Positions 53,477 through 63,363 of a stretch of 64,000 nucleotides of DNA are shown here, piece by piece; the stretch's first letter is position 1; each line of letters begins with the position of its first letter. The DNA comes from Bradyrhizobium sp. LTSP885. GTDB taxonomy: Bacteria > Pseudomonadota > Alphaproteobacteria > Rhizobiales > Xanthobacteraceae. The notes under the pieces are model-generated. The model was not told the origin of the DNA. It saw nothing but the letters and a program-made list of their open reading frames with translations, and did no database searches. The translations under genes and the position numbers were made by a program. The stretch spans positions 148,033 through 212,032 of the forward strand of contig NZ_JYMT01000002.1 of NCBI RefSeq assembly GCF_000938305.1. The letters are read 5' to 3'.

Positions 53477-54616
53477 ATGCCGTGGAAGAATCAAGGCGGA
53501 GGACCGTGGGGCTCAGGTCCGAAAGGACCATGGGGCAACGGTCCGCAATCGGTCGGGCCGAGGCCGCCGGACCTTGAGGACCTTCTGCGCCGCGGCCAGG
53601 ACCGACTGCAGCAATGGCTGCCCGGTGGGGGTTTCAGCGGCATGGGCATCGCGCTGGTGCTGGTTGCCGCGCTGGTGATCTGGTTTGCGACCGGAATCTT
53701 CCGCGTCCAGTCGGAAGAGCTCGGCGTCGTCATGCGGTTCGGCAAGTATGTGCGCGATGCGCAGCCGGGCCTGCGCTATCATTTGCCGTATCCGATCGAG
53801 ACCGTGCTGCTGCCAAAGGCGCTGCGCGTGAACACGCTCTCGATCGGTATGACCCTGATCGACGATCCCGCCCGGCGCGGCCGCACCATCCGCGACGTGC
53901 CGGAGGAGAGCCTGATGCTGACCGGCGACGAGAACATCGTCGACGTCGATTTCACCGTGCTGTGGCGCATCAAGCCGGGTGGGGCCGGCGCTTACCTGTT
54001 CAACATCCAGAATCCCGAAGGCACCGTGAAGGCGGTCGCCGAAAGCGCGATGCGTGAGGTGATCGGCCGTTCCGAAATTCAGCCGATCCTCACCGGCGCG
54101 CGGACCCAGACCGAAGCAACCGTGCAGGAGCTGATGCAGAAGACGCTCGATGGCTACGGCGCCGGCATCCAGATCGCGCAGGTGCAGATGCAGAAGGTCG
54201 ATCCGCCGGCGCAGGTCATCGATTCGTTCCGCGACGTGCAGGCGGCGCGCTCCGACCTCGAGCGTGCGCAGAACGAGGCGCAGACCTACGCCAACCGCGT
54301 CGTGCCCGAGGCGCGCGGCCGTGCCGCGCAGATCCTGCAGGCCGCCGAAGGTTACAAGGAGCAGGCGGTCGCCGAGGCCAGGGGCCAGAGCGCGCGCTTC
54401 CTGAAAGTCTATGAAGAGTACAAGAAGGCTCCCGAAGTGACGCGTGAACGTATCTATCTGGAAACCATGGAGCGCGTGCTCGGTGGGTCCGAGAAGCTCG
54501 TCTATGACGGCGGACCGGGCCAGAACATCGTGCCGTATCTTCCGCTCGGCGAACTGACGCCGCGGCGTCAGGCAGCACAGGCCACAACCGGCCAGCCGCA
54601 GGGAGGCACGCGATGA
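53477..54616 (+). CDS. hflK: HflK, FtsH protease modulator
   Basis: 379 residues. A Gly/Pro/Trp-rich N-terminus (MPWKNQGGGPWGSGPKGPWG) precedes a membrane segment (IALVLVAALVIWFATGIFRVQ, about 56-76) and an SPFH/band 7 domain (EELGVVMRFGKYVRDAQPGLRYHLPYPIE to about 300). HflK and HflC form a periplasmic-facing cage around FtsH in the inner membrane. ATG at 53477 has AGGAGA at 53464-53469. Its stop overlaps the hflC start by four bases. Confidence 0.95.
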   Translation: MPWKNQGGGPWGSGPKGPWGNGPQSVGPRPPDLEDLLRRGQDRLQQWLPGGGFSGMGIALVLVAALVIWFATGIFRVQSEELGVVMRFGKYVRDAQPGLRYHLPYPIETVLLPKALRVNTLSIGMTLIDDPARRGRTIRDVPEESLMLTGDENIVDVDFTVLWRIKPGGAGAYLFNIQNPEGTVKAVAESAMREVIGRSEIQPILTGARTQTEATVQELMQKTLDGYGAGIQIAQVQMQKVDPPAQVIDSFRDVQAARSDLERAQNEAQTYANRVVPEARGRAAQILQAAEGYKEQAVAEARGQSARFLKVYEEYKKAPEVTRERIYLETMERVLGGSEKLVYDGGPGQNIVPYLPLGELTPRRQAAQATTGQPQGGTR

Positions 54617-55515
54617 GATCCCCCGTCACGGGCATTGCGACCCTGATCGTCCTGTTCGTCGTGGCCATCATAGCCTACAGCTCGATGTTCACCGTGCAGC
54701 AGACCGAGCAGGCCCTCGTGGTCCGGTTCGGCAAACCGGTCGACGTCGTCACCGAGCCGGGCCTGAACTTCAAGGTCCCGTTCACCGACAGCGTCATCTC
54801 GATCGACAAGCGCATCCTCGACCTCGAAAATCCGTCGCAGGAAGTGATCGCATCCGACCAGAAGCGGCTCGTCGTCGACGCCTTCGCCCGCTACCGCATC
54901 AAGGACGCGCTGCGCTTCTATACGAGCGTCGGCTCGATCCAGGCCGCCAATCTGCAGCTCACTACGCTGTTGAATGCGTCGCTGCGCCGCGTGCTCGGCG
55001 AGGTCTCCTTCATCACGGTTGTCCGCGACGAGCGCGAGCGGCTGATGTCGCGGATCCGCGATCAGCTCGACAAGGAGGCCGACGGCTACGGCATCCAGGT
55101 TGTCGACGTGCGTATCCGCCGCGCCGATCTGCCGGAGCAGAACAGCCAGGCGGTCTATCAGCGCATGCAGACCGAACGTCAGCGTGAGGCCGCCGAGTTC
55201 CGCGCCCAGGGCGCCCAGAAGGGGCAGGAGATCCGCTCGAAGGCCGACCGCGAGTCAACGGTGATCGTCGCCGAAGCCAACTCGACGGCGGAGCAGACAC
55301 GCGGCGGCGGCGACGCCGAGCGCAACCGCCTGTTTGCCGAAGCCTACAACCAGGACAAGGACTTCTTCGCGTTCTATCGTTCGATGTCGGCCTATGAGAA
55401 CAGCCTGAAATCGGGCGAGACGCGCTTCCTGTTGCGGCCGGATTCGGAATTCTTCAAGTATTTCGGCAATGCCAACGGCAAGCCGCCTGAGGCGGCGGCC
55501 GCGGCGAAGCAGTAG
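54613..55515 (+). CDS. hflC: HflC, FtsH protease modulator
   Basis: 300 residues. N-terminal membrane segment (IATLIVLFVVAIIAYSSMFTV) and SPFH domain (QQTEQALVVRFGKPVDVVTEPGLNFKVPFTDSV), with a coiled-coil RMQTERQREAAEFRAQGAQKGQEIRSKADRE near 190-220 and a conserved end GETRFLLRPDSEFFKYFG. Partner of HflK. The TAG stop at 55513 is the first codon of a 15-base unit repeated three times (55513-55557), each unit starting with an in-frame stop codon. Confidence 0.95.
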   Translation: MRSPVTGIATLIVLFVVAIIAYSSMFTVQQTEQALVVRFGKPVDVVTEPGLNFKVPFTDSVISIDKRILDLENPSQEVIASDQKRLVVDAFARYRIKDALRFYTSVGSIQAANLQLTTLLNASLRRVLGEVSFITVVRDERERLMSRIRDQLDKEADGYGIQVVDVRIRRADLPEQNSQAVYQRMQTERQREAAEFRAQGAQKGQEIRSKADRESTVIVAEANSTAEQTRGGGDAERNRLFAEAYNQDKDFFAFYRSMSAYENSLKSGETRFLLRPDSEFFKYFGNANGKPPEAAAAAKQ

Positions 55516-55557
55516 CTTCAAGATCTGTAGCTTCAAGACATGTAACTTCAAGATCTG
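55513..55557 (+). repeat. Three tandem 15-bp units starting at the hflC stop codon
   Basis: Units at 55513, 55528 and 55543 read TAGCTTCAAGATCTG, TAGCTTCAAGACATG and TAACTTCAAGATCTG. Each begins with a stop codon in the hflC frame, giving three stops five codons apart. Confidence 0.85.
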
Positions 55558-55625
55558 GCGGCGACACGGTCGACGCGTCGCCGCCATCAAAGAAAAACAA
55601 ACACCAAGCGGGAGGCTCTCATCCG

Positions 55626-55826
55626 ATGAGGTCAATAGCGTTCGGCGACTTCCTCATCGGTTTGGGAATCCTGTTCGTGCTCGAAGGCATCATGTTCGCG
55701 GCAAGTCCGGCCTGGATGCGCCGGGCGATGAAGAGCGCGCTGGCGACGCCAGATAATATCCTGCGCGTCGTCGGCATCGGCTCGGCGGTCGGTGGGTTGC
55801 TGCTGATCTGGCTGGTACGGCGCTGA
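55626..55826 (+). CDS. DUF2065 small membrane protein
   Basis: 66 residues: FGDFLIGLGILFVLEGIMFAASPAWMRRAMKSAL, then a second membrane segment VVGIGSAVGGLLLIWLVRR. The central PxWMRR loop is typical of DUF2065 proteins, which sit beside hflC in many proteobacteria. ATG at 55626 has GGGAGG upstream. Its job is unknown, though the constant neighbourhood suggests a link to the HflKC-FtsH complex. Confidence 0.88.
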   Translation: MRSIAFGDFLIGLGILFVLEGIMFAASPAWMRRAMKSALATPDNILRVVGIGSAVGGLLLIWLVRR

Positions 55827-55834
55827 TCGTCGTT

Positions 55835-55936
55835 GTCGTTCCGGGGCATGCGAAGCATCGAACCTCAGATGCGCGATTGCGCATCGGGGAACCTCGAGAT
55901 TCCGGGTTCAGCCCTGTCGGGCTGCCCCGGAATGAC
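55835..55936. repeat. Palindromic repeat pair between DUF2065 and degP
   Basis: Begins GTCGTTCCGGGGCATGCGAA and ends CTGCCCCGGAATGAC, inverted with respect to each other, with an inner palindrome GATGCGCGATTGCGCATC. The right half (55893-55936) matches the element inside uvrD at 21-63. No gene here. Confidence 0.75.
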
Positions 55937-56077
55937 AACCAAGAATGAACGCAATCGTGAGCCTTTTGCGGCCGGTTTTTCGCCGAAATGGCCGGCTCGG
56001 ATGCTTGCGCCGAAAGCCCGTTCGGGCGCACTGTGCGATCAAACGATATTCACCCGTTTGCCTGGAGAGAAGCTGAC

Positions 56078-57586
56078 ATGACCGCTGCCAGACCAGCCCT
56101 GAGCCGTCGCCTCCGTCTGATGGGAGCCGCGATCTCGATCGGTGCTGCAAGCATGCTGAGCTCAGTGCCGGCGTTTGCACGCGGCCCCGATGGCATCGCC
56201 GACGTCGCCGAGAAGGTGATCGATGCCGTCGTCAACATCTCGACGTCGCAGACGATCGACGCCAAGGGCGGCGGTGGCGCGATGCCGCAATTGCCGCCGG
56301 GCTCGCCGTTCGAGGAATTCTTCGACGACTTCTTCAAGAACCGGCGCGGTCCGGGCGGTCCTGGCGGCAAGGGCGGTGAGAAGAACGGCGAGTTCTCGCC
56401 GCGCAAAACCAACTCGCTCGGCTCCGGCTTCATCGTCGACACCGCGGGCATCGTCGTCACCAACAACCACGTCATCGCCGACGCCGACGAGATCAACGTC
56501 ATCCTCAACGACGGCACCAAGATCAAGGCCGAGCTGGTCGGCGTCGACAAGAAGACCGACCTTGCCGTGCTGAAGTTCAAGCCGCCGAAGCCGCTCATTG
56601 CGGTCAAGTTCGGCGATAGCGACAAGCTTCGCCTCGGCGAGTGGGTGGTCGCGATCGGCAACCCGTTCAGCCTCGGCGGCACGGTCACCGCGGGCATCGT
56701 CTCGGCGAAGAACCGCGACATCAGCCAGGGGCCGTATGACAGCTACATCCAGACCGACGCCGCCATCAACCGCGGCAATTCCGGCGGTCCGCTGTTCAAT
56801 CTCGATGGCGAAGTGATCGGCGTCAATACGCTGATCATCTCGCCGACCGGCGGTTCGATCGGTCTCGGCTTTGCCGTGCCGTCGAAGACGGTGGCCGGGG
56901 TCGTCGACCAGTTGCAGAAGTTCGGCGAATTGCGCCGCGGCTGGCTCGGTGTGCGCATCCAGCAGGTCACCGACGAAATCGCCGAAAGCCTCAGCATCAA
57001 GCCGGCACGCGGTGCGCTGGTCGCCGGCATCGACGACAAGGGCCCGGCCAAGCCGGCCGGCATCGAACCCGGCGACGTCGTCGTGAAGTTCGACGGCAAG
57101 GACGTCAAGGACCCGAAGGACCTGTCGCGCATCGTTGCCGACACCGCGGTCGGCAAGGAAGTCGAGGTTGTCATCATCCGAAAGGGCAATGAGGAGACGC
57201 ACAAGGTCACCCTCGGCCGCCTCGAGGACAACGACAAGGTTCAGCAGGCCAACGCCAAGCCGGCCGAGCCCACCGAGAAGCTGGTGACGCAGAAGGCGCT
57301 CGGCCTCGACCTGGCCGCGCTGAGCAAGGACCTGCGCACCAAGTACAAGATCAAGGACAGCGTGAAGGGCGTCATCGTCACCGGTGTCGACGCCAGCTCC
57401 GACGCCGCCGAGAAGCGCCTGTCGGCCGGCGACGTCATCGTCGAGGTGGCGCAGGAGGCGGTCGCCAGCGCCGCCGACATCAAGAACCGTGTCGAGAAGC
57501 TGAAAAAGGACGGCAAGAAGTCGGTGCTGCTGCTGGTCTCGAACGGCGACGGCGAACTGCGGTTCGTCGCGCTGGGCGTGCAGTAG
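56078..57586 (+). CDS. DegP/HtrA-type periplasmic serine protease
   Basis: 502 residues. Signal peptide (RRLRLMGAAISIGAASMLSSVPAFA). A Gly-rich LA-loop region (about 75-105) precedes the trypsin-like domain with catalytic His in VTNNHVIADAD, Asp in KKTDLAVLK and Ser in RGNSGGPLFN. Two PDZ domains follow (GWLGVRIQQVTDEIAESLSIKPARGALVAGI and VKGVIVTGVDASSDAAEKRLSAGDVIV). It degrades or refolds damaged envelope proteins. Placement after hflKC groups envelope quality-control genes. ATG at 56078 with GGAGAG upstream. Confidence 0.94.
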   Translation: MTAARPALSRRLRLMGAAISIGAASMLSSVPAFARGPDGIADVAEKVIDAVVNISTSQTIDAKGGGGAMPQLPPGSPFEEFFDDFFKNRRGPGGPGGKGGEKNGEFSPRKTNSLGSGFIVDTAGIVVTNNHVIADADEINVILNDGTKIKAELVGVDKKTDLAVLKFKPPKPLIAVKFGDSDKLRLGEWVVAIGNPFSLGGTVTAGIVSAKNRDISQGPYDSYIQTDAAINRGNSGGPLFNLDGEVIGVNTLIISPTGGSIGLGFAVPSKTVAGVVDQLQKFGELRRGWLGVRIQQVTDEIAESLSIKPARGALVAGIDDKGPAKPAGIEPGDVVVKFDGKDVKDPKDLSRIVADTAVGKEVEVVIIRKGNEETHKVTLGRLEDNDKVQQANAKPAEPTEKLVTQKALGLDLAALSKDLRTKYKIKDSVKGVIVTGVDASSDAAEKRLSAGDVIVEVAQEAVASAADIKNRVEKLKKDGKKSVLLLVSNGDGELRFVALGVQ

Positions 57587-57614
57587 GGACGCAGCAAGAG
57601 CCTCGCCCACCACT

Positions 57615-57655
57615 GTCATCCCCCGCGAATGCGGGGGATCCAGTACGCCGCGGCC
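57615..57655. repeat. Palindromic repeat (half copy of the element at 63215)
   Basis: GTCATCCCCCGCGAATGCGGGGGATC followed by CAGTACGCCGCGGCC. The same start is seen at 63215. The CCCCCGC/GCGGGGG stem just after degP may also act as a terminator. Confidence 0.7.
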
Positions 57656-57813
57656 GTAGAAGCCGCGAACCAATCGATTCTCTAATTGTTAGTGAGCGAT
57701 ATCACGCAACTTCAACACAGTGCTTTCGTCGGATCGTAATCTTGGATCGTTATGCCACCTGCGGGAGCAGCAGCGGTTCTCACCGCTTAAGCGCGCCGCG
57801 TTGGAGCGACACA

Positions 57814-58071
57814 ATGTTAGGGATTGAAAAGAGGTATGTCGAACGCACGGCGCGGACCAAATCAAGATCATTCGTGAAACGGGTGATCATTAATAACTCA
57901 ATGGCCTTACCCATTTTCCTGCTCTTTGCGATCGTCACTTGGAATGACGCAAAGTCGCCGGCGGATACTTTTTTTGCAATATTGTTCTCTATTGGCTTCC
58001 TGGGCGGGCTGCGCTTTTTCTATTTGGTGTGGCGCGCCGCGAAACAGCAAAGGGAGCTAAACATTCATTGA
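57814..58071 (+). CDS. Hypothetical small membrane protein
   Basis: 85 residues: a basic N-terminus (LGIEKRYVERTARTKSRSFVKR), then two membrane segments (MALPIFLLFAIVTWNDA and FFAILFSIGFLGGLRFFYLVW) and a basic C-terminus (RAAKQQRELNIH), so both ends are probably cytoplasmic. Not recognised. The gene is visibly AT-richer than its neighbours and uses codons rare in them (TTA, ATA-like), suggesting acquisition from elsewhere. ATG 57814 is chosen because TGGAG lies eight or so bases upstream. Confidence 0.5.
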   Translation: MLGIEKRYVERTARTKSRSFVKRVIINNSMALPIFLLFAIVTWNDAKSPADTFFAILFSIGFLGGLRFFYLVWRAAKQQRELNIH

Positions 58072-58950
58072 TGCGCACAGATGATTTCAGAGCATTCCAT
58101 GTTTCAGAACTGAACGCACTCCGCATTGACCGCTTCCAGGAATTACGGAATTACGGTGCACTGAAGCGATCGTCTGCAGCGGCAAAGGGTTAAGTGCACT
58201 GTCGTCGTAGCCCGTTCTTCCTGGCGTGTATCGCCGCGCTGGAGCTTGAGCACGTGGTGCCAAAGTCGATCTAGGCACGCGCGAAAGCCCGGCGCTCGCT
58301 AAAGCGCCGGGCGAATGCGAATATCTTCCAAACGGGCAATAGGTGACGGTGGGCGCTCACGCTCCCGCTGTCTATCCGTAGATGTACCGCTTGTGGCGTC
58401 TGCACCATAACACCGCGTAATTGCGACGACGGTGCACTTGATCGATGTGGAAGCGAAACCAAGCAAGCTTTTGGCGCGAGATGTGTAGGACACGCCGTTA
58501 ATTGTGCATCTGACGCGCCGCGCGAGTTCTGATTTTCGTAATTCATCTTGACTGCCACCCCAACTCACCGCCATAATCGCGCCCGTCTCACCCAATGAGA
58601 GGGGCGTGCGCACGTCACGAACGCGCGGTGGGATGCGGTGGACGCTGACGGCGCGGTTGACGATCGCGCCGGCGGCGGACGGTGAAGTCGTGTGGTTTTG
58701 ACGCCCCAAGGTTGGTGTCAAGTTCGTGAGACGCCGACGCTGATCACGAACGACGGTGACCAAAACGCCTGGGCACCGGGAAGAGCACGAAGTAAGCCGT
58801 AAACCATCGCGCAGGGAAAGCCGGGATGCCTCCGCTGGACCTGTATGCTCGTGTGCGCACTCTCTTTCTTACATTGCACACGAGATCGCGGGTGCAGCGC
58901 GCACCCGGCTTTCCCTGCGCCCTCTGCTAAGGAGAGGGCGGAACGAGATG
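58072..58950. other. Gene-free, repeat-derived region
   Basis: About 880 bases with only short arginine-rich open frames that do not look like proteins. A perfect 17-bp inverted repeat (GCGCAGGGAAAGCCGGG at 58809-58825 and its complement at 58904-58920) frames a segment of a type I recall as dispersed in Bradyrhizobium genomes. It leads directly into the third 122-bp element. Confidence 0.5.
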
Positions 58951-58954
58951 CAGA

Positions 58955-59141
58955 ACTCGGGCAAATCATGTCGCGAGAATGCGAAGGTATGACTCACAAT
59001 CCGCGCTACAAATTCACTGTCGTCCCTGCGAAAGCAGGGACCCATAGCCACGAATGCTAATTGGTTTGCAGCGCCGGGGCCACAGCCTGCTTCAACGACT
59101 CAACCCTGTGGTTATGGGTCCCGGCCTTCGCCGGGACGACA
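58955..59141. repeat. 122-bp terminal-inverted-repeat element, copy 3, with conserved left flank
   Basis: Core 59019-59141 (123 bp): left end GTCGTCCCTGCGAAAGCAGG, right end GCCTTCGCCGGGACGAC. The flank GCGAAGGTATGACTCAC sits as in copy 2, with TATGACTCA 31 bases before the core. It ends five bases before the serB stop codon. Confidence 0.8.
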
Positions 59142-59146
59142 CCACG

Positions 59147-60050
<904 letters not shown>

Positions 60051-60052
<2 letters not shown>

Positions 60053-60980
60053 GCGGGCGCATTCGGGATTGTTGGACAAGGCAGTCCTTATCGCAGGGCC
60101 GACCGCCAGCGGCAAGTCGGCGCTGGCGCTCGAGCTTGCGCGAGAATCCGGCGGCGTCGTGATCAACACCGATTCCATGCAAGTCTATCGCGACCTCCGC
60201 ATCATCACGGCACGGCCGAGTGAGGACGAGGAGGCACTCGTTCCGCACCGGCTCTACGGCCATGTCGATGCGGGCGTGAATTTCTCCGCCGGCGCCTGGG
60301 TCGCCGACGCCGCAAAGGTGCTCGGCGAGGCGCGCACGCAAGGCCGCCGGCCGATCTTCATCGGCGGCTCCGGCCTCTATTTCAAGGCGCTGACGCGCGG
60401 CCTCTCAGCGGTGCCGCCGATTCCTGCCGAGGTGCGTGACAGCGTGCGGGCAAGGCTGGAGCGGCACGGCGTCGAGGCGCTACATGCCGAGCTCGCGGCG
60501 CGCGATCCGGTGTCCGCCGAACGCCTGATGCCGCGCGACCGCACCCGGATCGCGCGCGCGCTCGAGGTCGTCGAGGCGACGGGGCGTCCGTTGCCCGACT
60601 GGCATCGCGATGGCTTGCCGCCACTGCTGCCGCCGGGCGAGTTTTCCGCGATCTTCCTCGCACCTGACCGTGACCAGCTCTACGCGCGGATCGATGCGCG
60701 GTTCGGCACCATGTTGGAGGCCGGCGCGCTCGCCGAGGTCGAGCGGCTGGCGGCACGGGGCCTGGATCCGCTGCTGCCGGCCATGAAGGCTCACGGCGTG
60801 CCGGCTCTGATCCGGCACTTGAGGGGCGAAATCAGCCGGGAGGAGGCTGCCGAGATCGGCCGCGCCGACACCCGCCACTACGCCAAGCGCCAGTTCACCT
60901 GGTTCCGCCACCAGCTTCCGGAATTCGAATGGGTGGCCCCGGAGGATGCGAGGGAATGGCTCCAAAGTCGGATTTCGTAG
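60051..60980 (+). CDS. miaA: tRNA dimethylallyltransferase
   Basis: 309 residues from ATG 60051. Adds the dimethylallyl group to A37 of tRNAs that read UNN codons. P-loop [19 protein letters not shown], then [23 protein letters not shown] (catalytic Asp), [15 protein letters not shown], and the C-terminal [22 protein letters not shown] at 60072 (LDKAVLIAG) is an alternative start that would avoid the start-codon overlap with serB. The TAG stop at 60978 lies inside the left arm of a dispersed repeat. Confidence 0.94.
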
Positions 60981-61062
60981 CCCGGATGGAGCGAAGCGCA
61001 ATCCGGGACTTGCATCTGTGGATCGTTCGGTCCCGGATTTCGCTGCGCTCCATCCGGGCTAC
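60977..61062. repeat. Dispersed inverted repeat with 32-bp arms after miaA
   Basis: Left arm 60977-61008 starts GTAGCCCGGATGGAGCGAAG; right arm 61031-61062 is its near-perfect complement (ends CCATCCGGGCTAC). This is a dispersed bacterial repeat type. It can form a long hairpin and may terminate miaA transcription. Confidence 0.8.
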
Positions 61063-61226
61063 GGGACCGGCGCCCGTCTGCCATGCACGTTGCGCCACCC
61101 AAAAACGCTCGCCGAACGGCCGGAACCCCGCTACAGTGCCGAAATCGCGAAAGTGGCTGCCTTGCCTTGACATTCGGGCTTTGGCCGCTATGTTTCGCGC
61201 AACCTTTGGGAAGCTTGGGTCACACC

Positions 61227-61292
61227 GTGCGCAACATTATTACCAAACTCCTTATCGTCGTCGTACCCAGGCACACCGCCGGGGATGGCTAG
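61227..61292 (+). CDS. ilv leader peptide of the attenuator
   Basis: A 21-codon frame beginning GTG CGC AAC and reading NIITKLLIVVVP before RHTAGDG and TAG. Nine of twelve residues at positions 4-13 are Ile, Leu or Val, the end products of the pathway encoded next. Ribosome stalling at these codons when charged branched-chain tRNAs are scarce would alter folding of the RNA downstream. Confidence 0.85.
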   Translation: MRNIITKLLIVVVPRHTAGDG

Positions 61293-61342
61293 CGGCCATC
61301 CAGATACGGGCGGTGTGCATGGGGCCTCTGGGGCCCTTTTTT
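61271..61342 (+). promoter_or_regulatory. ilv attenuator: pause hairpin and terminator
   Basis: GCACACCGCC (61271-61280) pairs with GGCGGTGTGC (61309-61318), enclosing GGATGGC/GCCATCC (61283-61289 and 61295-61301). Then GGGCC/GGCCC (61322-61326, 61332-61336) is followed by six T. The long first stem starts within the leader peptide codons, so ribosome position controls which structure forms. It lies 68 bases before the ilvI start. Confidence 0.8.
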
Positions 61343-61409
61343 ATTGCCTGAAGCAGACCTGCAAGAAACCAACAGAAGCCGCGCAAACCAAGCGCATCCG
61401 GAGCGAGCC

Positions 61410-63185
61410 ATGACCGACAAGAGCCACGACCCCAATCAGATGACCGGCGCCGCGATGATCGTGCGCGCGCTCATCGATCACGGCGTGCAGCACATTTTCG
61501 GCTATCCCGGCGGCGCAGTGCTTCCGATCTACGACGAGATCTTCCAGCAGAGCGAGGTCGAGCACATCCTGGTCCGCCACGAGCAGGGCGCCGGCCACGC
61601 TGCCGAAGGCTATGCGCGTTCGACCGGCAAGCCCGGCGTGGCGCTGGTGACCTCAGGTCCCGGCGCAACCAACATGGTGACGCCACTGACCGATGCGCTG
61701 ATGGACTCGATCCCGCTGGTCTGCATTTCAGGCCAGGTGCCGACCCACCTGATCGGCAATGATGCCTTCCAGGAATGCGACACGGTCGGCATCACGCGGC
61801 CCTGCACCAAGCACAATTGGCTGGTGCGCGACGTCAACGACCTCGCCAAGGTGCTGCATGAAGCCTTCTATGTCGCGATGACCGGCCGGCCCGGCCCGGT
61901 GCTGGTCGACGTGCCCAAGGACGTGCAGTTCGCGACCGGCACCTACCATCCGCCGCGCAAGTCGGACGTGCACATCTCCTATACGCCGCGCGTGAAGGGC
62001 GACGCGACCCTGATCCGCAAGACGGTTGCGATGCTGGCCTCCGCGAAACGCCCGGTGATCTACTCCGGCGGCGGCGTCATCAATTCGGGCCCCGATGCCT
62101 CGAAGCTGCTGCGCGAGCTGGTCGAGGTGACGGGCATTCCGATCACCTCGACGCTGATGGGGCTCGGGGCCTATCCGGCCTCGGGTCCGAACTGGCTCGG
62201 CATGCTCGGCATGCACGGCACCTACGAAGCCAACATGGCCATGCATGATTGCGACGTCATGCTGTGCGTCGGCGCGCGTTTCGACGACCGCATCACCGGC
62301 CGCGTCGATGCGTTCTCGCCGGGCTCGAAGAAGATCCACATCGACATCGATCCGTCCTCGATCAACAAGAACATCCGGGTCGACGTGCCGATCATCGGCG
62401 ATTGCGGCAACGTGCTCGGCGACATCCTGCAGGTGTTCAAGGCGGAGGCGAAGAAGCCCGACATCAAGGCGTGGTGGCAGCAGATCGCGCAATGGCGCGC
62501 GCGCAAGTCGCTGTCCTACCGGAAGAACAACGATATCATCCTGCCGCAATACGCGATCGAGCGGCTGTTCGAGCTGACCCGCGGCAAGGACACCTACATC
62601 ACGACCGAAGTCGGCCAGCACCAGATGTGGGCCGCGCAGTTCTTCGGCGTCGAGGAGCCGCACCGCTGGATGACCTCGGGCGGTCTCGGCACCATGGGCT
62701 ATGGCCTGCCGGCCGCGATCGGCGTGCAGGTGGCGCATCGCGACAGCCTGGTGATCGACATCGCCGGCGACGCCTCGGTGCAGATGACGATGCAGGAGAT
62801 GTCGACGGCGGTCCAGCACGAGCTGCCGATCAAGATCTTCATCCTGAACAACCAGTACATGGGCATGGTGCGGCAGTGGCAGCAGCTGTTGCACGGCAAC
62901 CGCCTGTCGCACTCCTACTCGGAGGCGCTGCCGGATTTCGTCAAGCTCGCCGAGGCCTATGGCGGTGTCGGCATCCGCGCGCACAAGCCCGCCGATCTCG
63001 ACGGCGCGATCAAGGAGATGATCTCGGTCAAAAAACCGGTGCTGTTCGATTGCCGTGTCGCGGCCCTGGAGAACTGCTTCCCGATGATCCCGTCGGGCAA
63101 GGCGCATAACGAGATGTTGCTGCCGGAAGAGGCGACCGATGAAGCCACCGCAAAGGCCTTCGCCGGCGGCAAGGCGCTGGTGTGA
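61410..63185 (+). CDS. ilvI: Acetolactate synthase (acetohydroxyacid synthase) large subunit
   Basis: 591 residues. Thiamine-diphosphate enzyme making acetolactate/acetohydroxybutyrate, first common step to valine, leucine and isoleucine. N-terminal TPP domain GAAMIVRALIDHGVQHIFGYPGGAVLPIYDE with the catalytic Glu in VRHEQGAGHAAEGYAR. FAD-binding middle domain (GLGAYPASGPNWLGMLGMHGTYEANMAM), and the C-terminal TPP motif GDASVQMTMQEM...LNNQYMGMVRQW. ATG 61410; upstream in-frame codons belong to the attenuator leader. The small subunit (ilvH) is not in the window. Also named ilvB in many genomes. Confidence 0.95.
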   Translation: MTDKSHDPNQMTGAAMIVRALIDHGVQHIFGYPGGAVLPIYDEIFQQSEVEHILVRHEQGAGHAAEGYARSTGKPGVALVTSGPGATNMVTPLTDALMDSIPLVCISGQVPTHLIGNDAFQECDTVGITRPCTKHNWLVRDVNDLAKVLHEAFYVAMTGRPGPVLVDVPKDVQFATGTYHPPRKSDVHISYTPRVKGDATLIRKTVAMLASAKRPVIYSGGGVINSGPDASKLLRELVEVTGIPITSTLMGLGAYPASGPNWLGMLGMHGTYEANMAMHDCDVMLCVGARFDDRITGRVDAFSPGSKKIHIDIDPSSINKNIRVDVPIIGDCGNVLGDILQVFKAEAKKPDIKAWWQQIAQWRARKSLSYRKNNDIILPQYAIERLFELTRGKDTYITTEVGQHQMWAAQFFGVEEPHRWMTSGGLGTMGYGLPAAIGVQVAHRDSLVIDIAGDASVQMTMQEMSTAVQHELPIKIFILNNQYMGMVRQWQQLLHGNRLSHSYSEALPDFVKLAEAYGGVGIRAHKPADLDGAIKEMISVKKPVLFDCRVAALENCFPMIPSGKAHNEMLLPEEATDEATAKAFAGGKALV

Positions 63186-63214
63186 CGATGCGCGACGCAA
63201 ACACAAACTCCGCT

Positions 63215-63332
63215 GTCATCCCCGCGAAAGCGGGGATCCAGTACGCCGGGACGTCTGAGATTGAATCGAGAGGCCGCGGCGTACTGGGTCGCCCGGTCCA
63301 TGTGCGCAATTGCGCACAGGCCGGGCGATGAC
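63215..63332. repeat. Dispersed repeat pair between ilvI and threonine dehydratase gene
   Basis: Left half GTCATCCCCGCGAAAGCGGG... matches 57615-57655; the right half ends GGGCGATGAC and contains the palindrome TGTGCGCAATTGCGCACA. Inverted GTCATC/GATGAC termini frame a 118-base element. Confidence 0.75.
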
Positions 63333-63363
63333 AACGGAGAGAGCAGAGCGATTGGAAGCGAAG

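Noticed and set aside
58271..58969. Several short open frames in the degP-serB gap as genes
   Set aside because: Arg/Ser/Pro-rich translations without start signals, overlapping inverted repeats; better explained as repeat DNA.
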